From Pseudomonas sp. IPO3778 (lineage in GTDB: Bacteria; Pseudomonadota; Gammaproteobacteria; Pseudomonadales; Pseudomonadaceae), in contig NZ_JACARC010000023.1 of assembly GCF_013386825.1 (NCBI RefSeq), positions 47,408 through 111,407 of the forward strand: 64,000 bases of DNA, read 5' to 3'. Below are positions 42,211 through 50,750 of this stretch, piece after piece. How positions within the stretch are numbered: position 1 is the first letter of the stretch; the number at the start of each line of letters is the position of its first letter. The position numbers were made by a program, and so were the translations under genes. Below the pieces are notes generated by a model. The model was not told where the DNA came from. It saw only the letters and a program-made list of their open reading frames with translations, and made no database searches.

Positions 42211-43359
42211 ATGAAGCCTCGTTTCAAGGTTTTGCAGTTACAGCCGGACTACAACGTCAAGACCCACGACTTTGCCGACCTCGGCGAGCAGATCGTCAAG
42301 GCCTTGCCGGCTGAGCGTTTCGAGGTCACCTCCGGGTTTCTCAGCGGCCGTCCGCTGCCTGGCCAGCCCCTGAGCGTCGCTGAACACTCCCATTATTTCG
42401 AGCTGCCGGAAAAATCCCTCAAGGGCATTCGCTTCGGCGCCATGTGGCAGATCTACAAGTACTGCCGCGAGCAAAAATTCGACGTGGTCATTTGTAACCG
42501 CTTCAAGTCGGTGAACATGATGCTGTCCCTCAACCGCTGGTTGAAAATCCCTCTGTGCATTGGCATCTCCCACGGTTTCGGCGAGTACGCCCGTGGTTAC
42601 CGTCGGCGTCAGACGCAGAAATGGGTCAGCCCGGCATGGCGGTTTGTCGGGGTGTCGGCGGCGGTCAAGGATTACCTGGTGGACCTCAACTGTGGGTTCA
42701 CCCGTGAAAACACCACCTTTGTCACCAACGCCATCGACATCCCCCAGGCCGAAGCCTTGCAGCTGCCTCGCGATGAAGCACGCAAGGCGTTGGGCTTGCC
42801 GCTGGAAGCCCGAATGATTGGCGCCTTGGGCCGCTTGGTACCGATCAAGGGCCACACTCATTTGCTGCAAGCCTTCGCCACCCTGAAAGACAAATACCCT
42901 GAAGCCCAGGTGGGGATCATCGGTTCCGGCCGCGCTGAAGCGGACCTGCGTGCCGACATCGAGCGCCTGGGCCTGACCGGCCGTGCGCACCTGCTGGGGT
43001 TTCGCGAAGATGGCATGAAGTATGTACGCGGTTTCGATATCTGGACCATGCCGTCGCTGTTCGAAGGCCTGGGCCTGGCGCTGCTGGAAGGCATGAGCGG
43101 CCATCTGCCGGTCATCGCCTCCAACGGCCCGGCGATGTTGCCATTGGTGGAAGGTGCGGGCGGCCTGTCCCATGACCCGGGAAATGTCGAGCAACTGGCG
43201 GCGGCGCTGGACACTTACCTGGCGCTGAGCGACGAGCAGTTGCGTGCCAAGGGCGAACAAGTCTTCCGCTACCTGGAAGAAAACCACACCCTGGGCGAGT
43301 TCCGGCACAAGTATTTGACCCTGATCGAAACCGGTCTGCGTGAAGTAGGTAAAGCATGA
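42211..43359 (+). CDS. GT4 glycosyltransferase of LPS core (WapH/Ssg-like)
   Basis: This 382-aa retaining glycosyltransferase of the GT-B fold has the donor-binding segment IGALGRLVPIKGHTHLLQAF and the motif PSLFEGLGLALLEGMSGHLP carrying the E-x7-E pattern. P. aeruginosa has two such genes in this interval, wapH (a glucosyltransferase) and ssg (needed for core and O-antigen integrity); only one is present here. I cannot tell from sequence which it is. GGAGAG lies before the ATG. It is coupled to the next gene through ATGA. Confidence 0.85.
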   Translation: MKPRFKVLQLQPDYNVKTHDFADLGEQIVKALPAERFEVTSGFLSGRPLPGQPLSVAEHSHYFELPEKSLKGIRFGAMWQIYKYCREQKFDVVICNRFKSVNMMLSLNRWLKIPLCIGISHGFGEYARGYRRRQTQKWVSPAWRFVGVSAAVKDYLVDLNCGFTRENTTFVTNAIDIPQAEALQLPRDEARKALGLPLEARMIGALGRLVPIKGHTHLLQAFATLKDKYPEAQVGIIGSGRAEADLRADIERLGLTGRAHLLGFREDGMKYVRGFDIWTMPSLFEGLGLALLEGMSGHLPVIASNGPAMLPLVEGAGGLSHDPGNVEQLAAALDTYLALSDEQLRAKGEQVFRYLEENHTLGEFRHKYLTLIETGLREVGKA

Positions 43360-44240
43360 CTCTGCAGCAACCCCTGGTCACCGTGATCATCGCGTCCTAC
43401 AACCACGGGCCGTACATCGAGCAGAGCATCCTCAGTGTGCTTGGCCAGACCTACGCCAACATCGAATTGCTGGTGGTGGACGATGGCTCCAAGGATGACA
43501 GCGTGGAGCGCATTCAGCGCTTGCAGGCCGAACACGGGTTTGATTTCCAGGTGCAGCAGAACCAGGGCCTGACCAATACCCTGAACGGTGCCGTCGCCCG
43601 CGCCAAAGGCAGCCTGATCGTGCCCTTCGGTTCGGATGACATCATGCTGCCGGAGCGCATCGCCACCCAGGTTGCCTATATGGAAGGCAAGCCGAAGGTG
43701 GGTATCTGCGCCGGCAACATTGAGCTGATCGATGGTGACGGCAAGCCGTACCCGGAGAAGAAGCAGCGTCGTGATTTACCGTTTCGCAGCCTGGATTTCG
43801 ATGACCTGTTTCTGGATCGCAAACCGTTCCCGCCGGCACCGACCCTGATGATCCGCCGGCATGCGCTGGAGGAGGTTGGCGGTTTCGACCCGCAGATTCC
43901 CCTGGAAGACTTGCTGATCGAATTGAAGATCACCCACGCCGGTTACACCATCGACGTGTTGAATGTGGTGATGGCGCGTTATCGCCAGCACGCGACCAAT
44001 ACCTACAAGAATCATCGCTACATGATTCAGAACATCCTCAAGTCCTACGGATTGTTCAGTGATCACCCTGCCTACGATCAGGTCCGCTACAACTTCCTGA
44101 ACTCGATGTTCCTCAAGACCGCCGACCGTGACCGCCCGCTGGCGCGGGAGATCCTCAAGCAGATTCCCTTGAAGTTCTGGGGGCGCAAGACCTTGCGTGG
44201 GTTGGTGCGGTTGTACCTGACGCCGCAGCGCAGCGCATAG
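43356..44240 (+). CDS. GT2 glycosyltransferase (WapR-like rhamnosyltransferase)
   Basis: This 294-aa protein is a GT-A fold family 2 enzyme. The N-terminal nucleotide-sugar site is IIASYNHGPYIEQSILSVLG with VVDDGSKDDS, and FGSDDIM contains the DxD metal site. By position it matches wapR of P. aeruginosa, whose product adds the rhamnose that receives O-antigen. The assignment of the sugar is therefore inference. It is the last gene of the operon; the following ligase gene lies on the other strand and ends 66 bp away. Confidence 0.82.
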   Translation: MTLQQPLVTVIIASYNHGPYIEQSILSVLGQTYANIELLVVDDGSKDDSVERIQRLQAEHGFDFQVQQNQGLTNTLNGAVARAKGSLIVPFGSDDIMLPERIATQVAYMEGKPKVGICAGNIELIDGDGKPYPEKKQRRDLPFRSLDFDDLFLDRKPFPPAPTLMIRRHALEEVGGFDPQIPLEDLLIELKITHAGYTIDVLNVVMARYRQHATNTYKNHRYMIQNILKSYGLFSDHPAYDQVRYNFLNSMFLKTADRDRPLAREILKQIPLKFWGRKTLRGLVRLYLTPQRSA

Positions 44241-44306
44241 CGGTTGGGCCTGGCCATTGCCTGTACAGCAATGGCCGCAACCCTGGAGCCTCAGCGGCTC
44301 AAATCA

Positions 44307-46190
44307 TCACTTCGCCGGGCTCGCGACCTGCGCGACCGGGTTGTTGAGCTTCAACACCTGATCACGGATCTTCGCCGTGGCGCTTGGCGACGCGATCGAG
44401 GCATAGCCCTTGGCCAATTGCTCGAAATGGGTTTCGAACAACCAGCTACGATCCTGGGGATAACGCTGCATGTGCCGCAGGTTGCGCTGGCGCAGGGCAT
44501 TTCGCAGGGCCGACGGGTAGAGGCGCATGTCGGCCACGTCAATCAGGCCGAACTCACCGTCATCCATCAACAGGACGTTGCCCAGGTGCAGGGAGCGGAA
44601 ATAGATGCCGCGCTCGTGCAGTTGCGCCATGAACTGGCCGAAACGCTCAATCAATGATTCGCGCAGGCTGCTGTCCAGGCTTTGCAAGGCCTGGCGCAGG
44701 GTCAGCCCGGGCAGCGGCTGGTACTGCACAGCGCTGCTGTGGTCCGGCAACTCATAGAGTCCCAGAATCGCTGGTGAGGGAACGCCCCGTTCACGCAGTT
44801 GCTCGCTGTTACTGGCAAAACGCTGGGAATACGGGTTGAAGCTACCGGAGGTGTACCAGTTCCGGGCGCGGAACAGCTTCAGGAAACTGCCATCTTCCAG
44901 GCGCAGGACCTTGGGCCCCAGGCCGTCGGCCTCAATCACGTGGGCGTTGCTGCACAGCTGTTCGAAAGCCTGCGGCTTCAGGCTTTGTACAGGCATGCGC
45001 AGCAGGCTGCGGCGACGTTGGGCGATACTCAGGCCAGCAATCAGGGCCAGCGGGATCCACAGCAGGAACCAGTGCTCTTTTGGTCGCGAGAGAATGCCAC
45101 CGCCTTCGGTCAGGCCAGCACCGGTGCCGTAGGCCAGTAGTGACGAGGCCAGGATAAACAGCGGTTGTGCGCGAGCCTTCAGGCTTTTGTAGAGGCCCCA
45201 GCCGAGCATGAAGACCCACGGAATGAAGCCGATGATGCCGACGTAATAAAGCACGCCCAAGGCGAAGCTGTGAGGTTCGCGGAGCGCGCCGTAGGCAAAG
45301 TTGGCAGGCTGCACGTAAAGCTCGGAGTCGTAGCTGTGACCGATCCATGGATGATCGGCGATACGGCCCAGAATAATGCGCCATATTTCGAAGCGGAATG
45401 AGCTACCGCGTTCGGTAACCAGTTGCGGGTAAAACAGCAATAGCGCGGCAGCCGCCAGTACCAGGCCGGCAATCATCAGCACCGAGCGGCGATTTCGGCT
45501 GAGGAAACCCATCCAGAAAACCGCCAGAACCAGTGCCACCAACGGTGTTCTGGAACCCGTAGCCAAGACTGCTGCAGTCATGATCGCCAGCGCCGGGACG
45601 CTTAGCCAAAGCGCATGCAAGCGTTTGGTGGTGACACAGACATACAGCCAGTACACGCAGAAAAAGCCGAATACATGGGAGCTGAGCAGCGGATTATCGA
45701 GCGCTCCACGACCGCCGATCATGCGCATCCCGGGCTCGAATCCAGCACCGAAAGACACCAGGTTGATCGCGCAGACGACCGTGGCGATGACGGCGGCGCT
45801 GAAGAAGATCGGCTTGAACAGGTCATTGCGGTAGTGCAGCAACAAGCCGCACCCGGCAAACAGCATGAATGTGTGCAGCGGTCGCCTGTACAGGTCAGTG
45901 TCCGGGTGGGCTTCCGGACTCCAGAACAGGCTTGTGAGTGCCCAGGCAGAAAACAACAGGAAGGCGATGGCGAGCGGCTCGCGTAGAACCTCTCTCAGCT
46001 CCCTGGGGCGCAGGCACAGCAGCAGCAAAGTGGGGGCGCTGAACAGGCCGTAATAAAATTTATGCATGACATTGCGGTTGGAGACAAAGAACAGCGCGCT
46101 CAAGAGGAGCAACAGGCCGATCGGTAGAATCCATAGGCACAGGAAGTCGAATACACGATTTGAGCCATAGATGAAGCGTTTTGAGTGCAT
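44307..46190 (-). CDS. WaaL-type O-antigen ligase fused to a kinase-like domain
   Basis: This 627-aa protein combines two genes that are separate and adjacent in P. aeruginosa. Residues 1-395 are a membrane protein with about 11-12 helices and the Wzy/WaaL-like periplasmic region (DHPWIGHSYDS near 279-289, REPHSFALGVLYYVG near 304-318), fitting a ligase that attaches O-polysaccharide to lipid A-core. Residues about 405-610 are an LPS kinase-like domain of the 'toluene tolerance' type: LRLEDGSFLKLFRARNW (Lys), LHERGIYFRSLHLGNVL at 524-540, and GLIDVADM (Asp 551). The catalytic Asp position is Ser 533, while Asn 538 is present. There is no stop or frameshift between the parts. Divergent from msbA. 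Confidence 0.85.
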   Translation of the reverse strand: MHSKRFIYGSNRVFDFLCLWILPIGLLLLLSALFFVSNRNVMHKFYYGLFSAPTLLLLCLRPRELREVLREPLAIAFLLFSAWALTSLFWSPEAHPDTDLYRRPLHTFMLFAGCGLLLHYRNDLFKPIFFSAAVIATVVCAINLVSFGAGFEPGMRMIGGRGALDNPLLSSHVFGFFCVYWLYVCVTTKRLHALWLSVPALAIMTAAVLATGSRTPLVALVLAVFWMGFLSRNRRSVLMIAGLVLAAAALLLFYPQLVTERGSSFRFEIWRIILGRIADHPWIGHSYDSELYVQPANFAYGALREPHSFALGVLYYVGIIGFIPWVFMLGWGLYKSLKARAQPLFILASSLLAYGTGAGLTEGGGILSRPKEHWFLLWIPLALIAGLSIAQRRRSLLRMPVQSLKPQAFEQLCSNAHVIEADGLGPKVLRLEDGSFLKLFRARNWYTSGSFNPYSQRFASNSEQLRERGVPSPAILGLYELPDHSSAVQYQPLPGLTLRQALQSLDSSLRESLIERFGQFMAQLHERGIYFRSLHLGNVLLMDDGEFGLIDVADMRLYPSALRNALRQRNLRHMQRYPQDRSWLFETHFEQLAKGYASIASPSATAKIRDQVLKLNNPVAQVASPAK

Positions 46191-46243
46191 ACGGAAAAGC
46201 CGTTCCTGGAGAGAGAAAGCCGAACATACTAAAGTAGTGGCTA

Positions 46244-46249
46244 TATAAT
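46244..46249 (+). promoter_or_regulatory. Possible -10 element of msbA
   Basis: TATAAT in CTATATAATG lies 101 bp upstream of the msbA start, in the 159-bp gap between the divergent ligase-kinase gene and msbA. No good -35 is seen. Confidence 0.35.
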
Positions 46250-46349
46250 GTCGCTTGTTGGATCCAACCTGGCCGCAGGTTTGCCGGGTGCAAGTACAAC
46301 AGAGAAGCTGTGCTAAAGTCAGCCTCCTTTTTCAAAACCGCCGCGTGAT

Positions 46350-48155
46350 ATGACCGACTCCAGTCCGAGCGCAAGCCCTTCGAGCTTGAAAATATACTTC
46401 CGCCTGCTCAGCTACGTGAAGCCCTATGCCGGCTTGTTCGCGCTGAGTATCGTCGGCTTTCTGATTTTCGCCTCGACCCAGCCGATGCTGGGGTACATCC
46501 TCAAGTACTTTGTCGACGGCCTGTCCAACCCTGAAGCGGTGTTGTTCCCCACGGTGCCTTTCCTGCGTGACCTGCAACTGTTGCAGGCTGTGCCGCTGCT
46601 GATCATCCTGATCGCCGCCTGGCAAGGCCTCGGTTCGTTCCTGGGCAACTACCTGCTGGCCAAGGTTTCCCTGGGCCTGGTTCACGACCTGCGGGTGCAG
46701 CTGTTCAACAACCTGCTGACCCTGCCGAACCGCTATTTCGACAATCACAACTCCGGGCACCTGATCTCCCGCATCACCTTCAACGTGACCATGGTCACCG
46801 GTGCGGCGACCGATGCCATCAAGGTGGTGATTCGCGAAGGCATGACGGTGATCTTCCTGTTCGCCTCCCTGCTGTTCATGAACTGGCGGCTGACCCTGGT
46901 GATGATCGCCATCCTGCCGTTGATTGCCGTGATGGTCAGGACCGCGAGCAAGAAATTCCGCAAGCAGAGCAAGAAGATCCAGGTCGCCATGGGTGACGTG
47001 ACCCACGTCGCCTCGGAAACCATCCAGGGCTACCGCGTGGTGCGCAGCTTCGGCGGCGAGCTGTATGAGCAGAAGCGCTTCCTCAAGGCCAGCCTGAGCA
47101 ACACCAACAAGCAACTGCGCATGACCCGCACCGGCGCGATCTACACGCCGGCGTTGCAGCTGGTGATCTATACCGCCATGGCGGTGCTGATGTTCCTGGT
47201 GCTGTACCTTCGCGGGGATGCGTCGGCGGGTGACATGGTGGCCTACATTACGTTGGCCGGCCTGTTGCCCAAGCCGATTCGCCAGCTCTCTGAAGTCAGT
47301 TCGACCATCCAGAAAGGCGTGGCCGGTGCCGAAAGCATTTTCGAGCAACTGGACGAAGACGTGGAAATCGATCGCGGCACCATCGAGCGCGACAAGGTCA
47401 GTGGCCGCCTGGAAGTGCGCAACCTGAACTTCACCTACCCTGGCACCGAGCGTCATGTGCTGAAGGACATCACCTTTACCGCAGAGCCTGGGCAGATGAT
47501 TGCCCTGGTGGGGCGCTCGGGTAGCGGCAAGTCCACACTGGCCAGCCTGATCCCGCGTTTTTACCATCACGAGAGCGGCGAGATCCTGCTCGATGGCGTG
47601 GAGATCGAAGACTATCGCCTGCTGAACCTGCGTCGACATATCGCCCAGGTCACCCAGCACGTGACGCTGTTCAGCGATACCGTGACCAACAACATCGCCT
47701 ACGGTGACCTCGAAGGTGCACCGCGGGCAGATGTCGAAGCGGCGGCAGCCGATGCCTACGCCAAGGACTTCATCGACCAGTTGCCCAAGGGCTTCGATAC
47801 CCAGGTCGGCGAAAACGGTGTGCTGCTGTCCGGTGGCCAACGTCAACGCCTGGCGATTGCTCGCGCGTTGCTGAAGAACGCGCCACTGCTGATCCTCGAC
47901 GAGGCCACCTCGGCGCTGGACACCGAGTCGGAGCGCCATATCCAGGCCGCCCTGGACAAGGTCATGCAAGGCCGTACGACCCTGGTCATCGCCCACCGGC
48001 TGTCCACCATCGAGAAAGCTGACCTGATCCTGGTCATGGACGATGGCCGGATCGTCGAGCGCGGTACCCACAGCGAACTGTTGGCGCAGAACGGTTATTA
48101 CGCCCGTCTGCACGCCATGGGCCTGGACGCGCCGGTGTCGGCCGACATCACCTGA
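46350..48155 (+). CDS. msbA: Lipid A-core flippase MsbA
   Basis: This 601-aa half ABC transporter flips lipid A-core from the cytoplasmic to the periplasmic leaflet, using ATP. Six membrane helices (about 1-330) are followed by the nucleotide-binding domain with Walker A GRSGSGKST, signature LSGGQRQRLAIARALL, Walker B LLILDEATSALD, and the switch His in VIAHRLSTI. The length and order next to hldE match P. aeruginosa msbA. Downstream is a strong hairpin, so hldE has its own promoter or receives read-through. Confidence 0.96.
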   Translation: MTDSSPSASPSSLKIYFRLLSYVKPYAGLFALSIVGFLIFASTQPMLGYILKYFVDGLSNPEAVLFPTVPFLRDLQLLQAVPLLIILIAAWQGLGSFLGNYLLAKVSLGLVHDLRVQLFNNLLTLPNRYFDNHNSGHLISRITFNVTMVTGAATDAIKVVIREGMTVIFLFASLLFMNWRLTLVMIAILPLIAVMVRTASKKFRKQSKKIQVAMGDVTHVASETIQGYRVVRSFGGELYEQKRFLKASLSNTNKQLRMTRTGAIYTPALQLVIYTAMAVLMFLVLYLRGDASAGDMVAYITLAGLLPKPIRQLSEVSSTIQKGVAGAESIFEQLDEDVEIDRGTIERDKVSGRLEVRNLNFTYPGTERHVLKDITFTAEPGQMIALVGRSGSGKSTLASLIPRFYHHESGEILLDGVEIEDYRLLNLRRHIAQVTQHVTLFSDTVTNNIAYGDLEGAPRADVEAAAADAYAKDFIDQLPKGFDTQVGENGVLLSGGQRQRLAIARALLKNAPLLILDEATSALDTESERHIQAALDKVMQGRTTLVIAHRLSTIEKADLILVMDDGRIVERGTHSELLAQNGYYARLHAMGLDAPVSADIT

Positions 48156-48160
48156 TGCAC

Positions 48161-48189
48161 CGGAGTGGGGGGCCTGGCCCCTCACTCCG
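48161..48189 (+). terminator. Hairpin terminator after msbA
   Basis: The arms CGGAGTGGGGGGCC and GGCCCCTCACTCCG pair with one mismatch over 14 bp, starting 6 nt after the msbA stop. The following TTCCCC is T-poor, so termination may be partial. Confidence 0.6.
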
Positions 48190-48284
48190 TTCCCCTCGCA
48201 ATATCTTCTCTGCACACCCCGACAAGCCTTTGACAACCCTGTGGTAATATCGCGCCCCTGTTCATTTTGTATGTGGGTTGCTCC

Positions 48285-49706
48285 ATGAAGTTGTCCATGC
48301 CGCGATTCGATCAAGCCCCTGTCTTGGTGGTCGGCGATGTCATGCTCGACCGTTACTGGCATGGCGGTACCTCACGGATTTCCCCTGAGGCACCGGTACC
48401 GGTAGTCAAGGTCGAGCAAATCGAAGACCGTCCAGGTGGCGCTGCCAACGTTGCCCTCAATATTGCCGCCCTCGGCGCCCCGGCCTCCCTGGTGGGTGTG
48501 ACCGGCGACGACGAAGCCGCCGACAGCCTGGCCAACAGCCTGCGTGGTGCTGGCGTGCGTGCGCTGTTCCAGCGCATCCCCCACCAGCCGACCATCGTCA
48601 AGCTGCGGGTGATGAGCCGTCACCAGCAATTGCTGCGTATCGATTTTGAAGAACCCTTCGCCACCGATGCCCTGGCCCTCAGTGCCCAGGTCGACGAACT
48701 GCTTGAAGGCATCAAGGTGCTGGTGCTGTCCGACTACGGCAAAGGCGCCCTGAGAAACCACCAGATGCTGATCCAGGCCGCCAAGGCCCGGGGCATTCCA
48801 GTGCTGGCTGATCCCAAGGGCAAGGACTTCTCGATTTATCGGGGCGCCAGCCTGATCACGCCGAACCTCAGCGAATTTGAAACCATCGTCGGCGGCTGTG
48901 CCGATGAGCACGAGCTGGTGACCAAGGGCGCCAAACTCATGGCCGACCTCGACCTGGGCGCCTTGCTGGTGACCCGTGGCGAACACGGCATGACCTTGCT
49001 GCGTCCCGATCAACCGGCCATGCACTTGCCTGCGCGGGCCCGTGAAGTGTTCGACGTGACCGGTGCCGGTGACACGGTGATCTCCACCCTGGCGGCTTCC
49101 ATTGCCGCGGGTGAAGAGCTGCCTCACGCGGTGGCCCTGGCCAATCTTGCGGCGGGCATAGTGGTCGGCAAACTGGGTACGGCGGCCATCAGCGCACCTG
49201 AGTTGCGTCGCGCCATCCAACGTTCCGAAGGTTCGGAGCGCGGCGTGTTGAGTATCGAACAGCTGCTGCTGGCGATTGACGATGCCCGTGCCCATAACGA
49301 GAGCATTGTCTTCACCAACGGCTGCTTCGACATTCTCCACGCCGGTCACGTGACGTACCTGGAGCAGGCGCGGGCCCAGGGCGATCGCTTGATCGTGGCG
49401 GTCAACGATGATGCCTCGGTCAGCCGCTTGAAAGGGCCGGGCCGGCCGATCAACAGCGTCGACCGTCGTATGGCGGTGCTGGCGGGGTTGGGTGCGGTGG
49501 ACTGGGTGATCAGCTTTGCCGAGGCGACCCCGGAAAGCCTGCTGGCCCAGGTCAAGCCGGACGTGTTGGTCAAGGGCGGTGATTATTCGGTCGACCAAGT
49601 GGTCGGTGCCGATATCGTCAGTGCCTATGGTGGCAAGGTCAAAGTGTTGGGGCTGGTGGAAAACAGCTCGACCACGGCGATTGTTGAAAAAATCCGCAGC
49701 AACTGA
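48285..49706 (+). CDS. hldE: Bifunctional heptose 7-phosphate kinase/heptose 1-phosphate adenylyltransferase
   Basis: The 473-aa protein makes the ADP-heptose used by WaaC and WaaF. Residues 1 to about 315 are a ribokinase-family kinase (VLVVGDVMLDRYWHGG near the start; FDVTGAGDTVISTLA with the catalytic Asp). Residues about 340-473 form a nucleotidyltransferase with TNGCFDILHAGHVTYLEQA, which contains the HxGH motif. The ATG at 48285 gives the usual length; an in-frame ATG at 48267 would add six residues. It closes the LPS core region and is followed by an imperfect hairpin before a convergent gene. Confidence 0.96.
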   Translation: MKLSMPRFDQAPVLVVGDVMLDRYWHGGTSRISPEAPVPVVKVEQIEDRPGGAANVALNIAALGAPASLVGVTGDDEAADSLANSLRGAGVRALFQRIPHQPTIVKLRVMSRHQQLLRIDFEEPFATDALALSAQVDELLEGIKVLVLSDYGKGALRNHQMLIQAAKARGIPVLADPKGKDFSIYRGASLITPNLSEFETIVGGCADEHELVTKGAKLMADLDLGALLVTRGEHGMTLLRPDQPAMHLPARAREVFDVTGAGDTVISTLAASIAAGEELPHAVALANLAAGIVVGKLGTAAISAPELRRAIQRSEGSERGVLSIEQLLLAIDDARAHNESIVFTNGCFDILHAGHVTYLEQARAQGDRLIVAVNDDASVSRLKGPGRPINSVDRRMAVLAGLGAVDWVISFAEATPESLLAQVKPDVLVKGGDYSVDQVVGADIVSAYGGKVKVLGLVENSSTTAIVEKIRSN

Positions 49707-49713
49707 CCGAGCG

Positions 49714-49741
49714 CGGCAGGGGCGCTTGCTCCCTTGCCGCA
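49714..49741. terminator. Imperfect hairpin between hldE and the convergent gene
   Basis: GCGGCAGGGGC and GCTCCCTTGCCGC can pair with a few mismatches in the 37-bp gap between hldE and the Nudix-like gene. It may serve both strands, although no T run follows. Confidence 0.4.
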
Positions 49742-49743
49742 GG

Positions 49744-50709
49744 TTACCGGGTGCGCTTGCGCGGGACGATTTTCTTCAATAGCAGCTTGGCCCTTCCGGT
49801 CAATCGCTTCAATTTCGACTCTTTCTCAGGTGCACTCAGCCCCTGCTGACGCAGCCAGTCCTTCCACCGAATCCGCTCATCACGCACGATCCAGCCTTCC
49901 TGCTGGGCAAAGCTTTCTGCCAGATACAACCCTCGCGTACTCGCCGGATACAGCTGATCCTTCTTCAAGGTATACAGCTCCGCACACGGCTGACCGTCCT
50001 TCAGCGGCATCAGGTACAAGTCCGGGCGCTGACGGTCCAGGCGGGCCACCAACTGGTCACCCTCCAGGCGCTCGTCCACGTGAAACAGGCTCAGGGACTT
50101 GGCCTCCTTGGGCACTTCCAGGCGCAAGTCATAAATCAGTTGCAGCGAAGCCGTGGGCAGATGCACATAGGCCCGAGGGCGTTCAATCAATTGCATGGTG
50201 GCGCAGCGCACCGGGCGCGCGGCACCGGACAGCGGCGAGAGACGAAACGGCAACGCTTCGCGGTAGTGCAGGGCAGACGAGTAGGGCGCCGGCAGCCAGG
50301 TGTCATTGAAGCGCCCGCCCAACCAGCCTTCCGGGGTTTCCAGCAGGCATTCCTCGGCAATTTCCTGAATGGCGGTGTGCAGTGGCAGGTTCAGTTCGTG
50401 GGCCGGCACATAACCGGAGATCAGCTTGAGCACCACATCGCCGCGGTCTTGCCGGCGCTGGCGCACCAGCACCCAATAATCACGATTCTGCCAGTGCAGG
50501 GTAAGGCGCACCGAAACGCCAAGGTTGGCCAGTTCCAGTACGAAACGCTCAGTGTCTTTCACCTCTACCGGCTTGCGCCGTTGCAGGGTCTGGGCAAAGT
50601 TGAGCGGCATGCCCACGCTCTGGTAACTCAAACCCTCGGGTGTGGCTTCGACGTGCAGCGGCAGTGTTTTGAAGTTGCTTGGATTTTTTCTAATGAGCGT
50701 TCGCGGCAT
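49744..50709 (-). CDS. Conserved protein with Nudix-like core, function unknown
   Basis: This 321-aa soluble protein is conserved at this position in Pseudomonas, sometimes under the unsupported name 'metal ABC transporter ATPase'; there is no Walker motif. The middle part contains TAIQEIAEECLLETPEG, which resembles the Nudix core (REUxEExGU) with Gln in place of the first Arg, flanked by beta-strand-like segments such as RGDVVLKLISGYVP. It may be a divergent Nudix-fold protein. The C terminus is very basic (RAKLLLKKIVPRKRTR), suggesting nucleic-acid or membrane binding. The ATG at 50709 is chosen because AAGGAG precedes it by 6 nt. It lies last in a probable four-gene minus-strand unit. Confidence 0.6.
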   Translation of the reverse strand: MPRTLIRKNPSNFKTLPLHVEATPEGLSYQSVGMPLNFAQTLQRRKPVEVKDTERFVLELANLGVSVRLTLHWQNRDYWVLVRQRRQDRGDVVLKLISGYVPAHELNLPLHTAIQEIAEECLLETPEGWLGGRFNDTWLPAPYSSALHYREALPFRLSPLSGAARPVRCATMQLIERPRAYVHLPTASLQLIYDLRLEVPKEAKSLSLFHVDERLEGDQLVARLDRQRPDLYLMPLKDGQPCAELYTLKKDQLYPASTRGLYLAESFAQQEGWIVRDERIRWKDWLRQQGLSAPEKESKLKRLTGRAKLLLKKIVPRKRTR

Positions 50710-50750
50710 GTCGGCTCCTTCTTGCGTCGGGGTCGGCCGCGTCGGCGGCA

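Noticed and set aside
48230..48250. TTGACA and TAATAT before hldE as a sigma-70 promoter
   Set aside because: The two hexamers are only 9 bp apart, far short of the required 16-18 bp.
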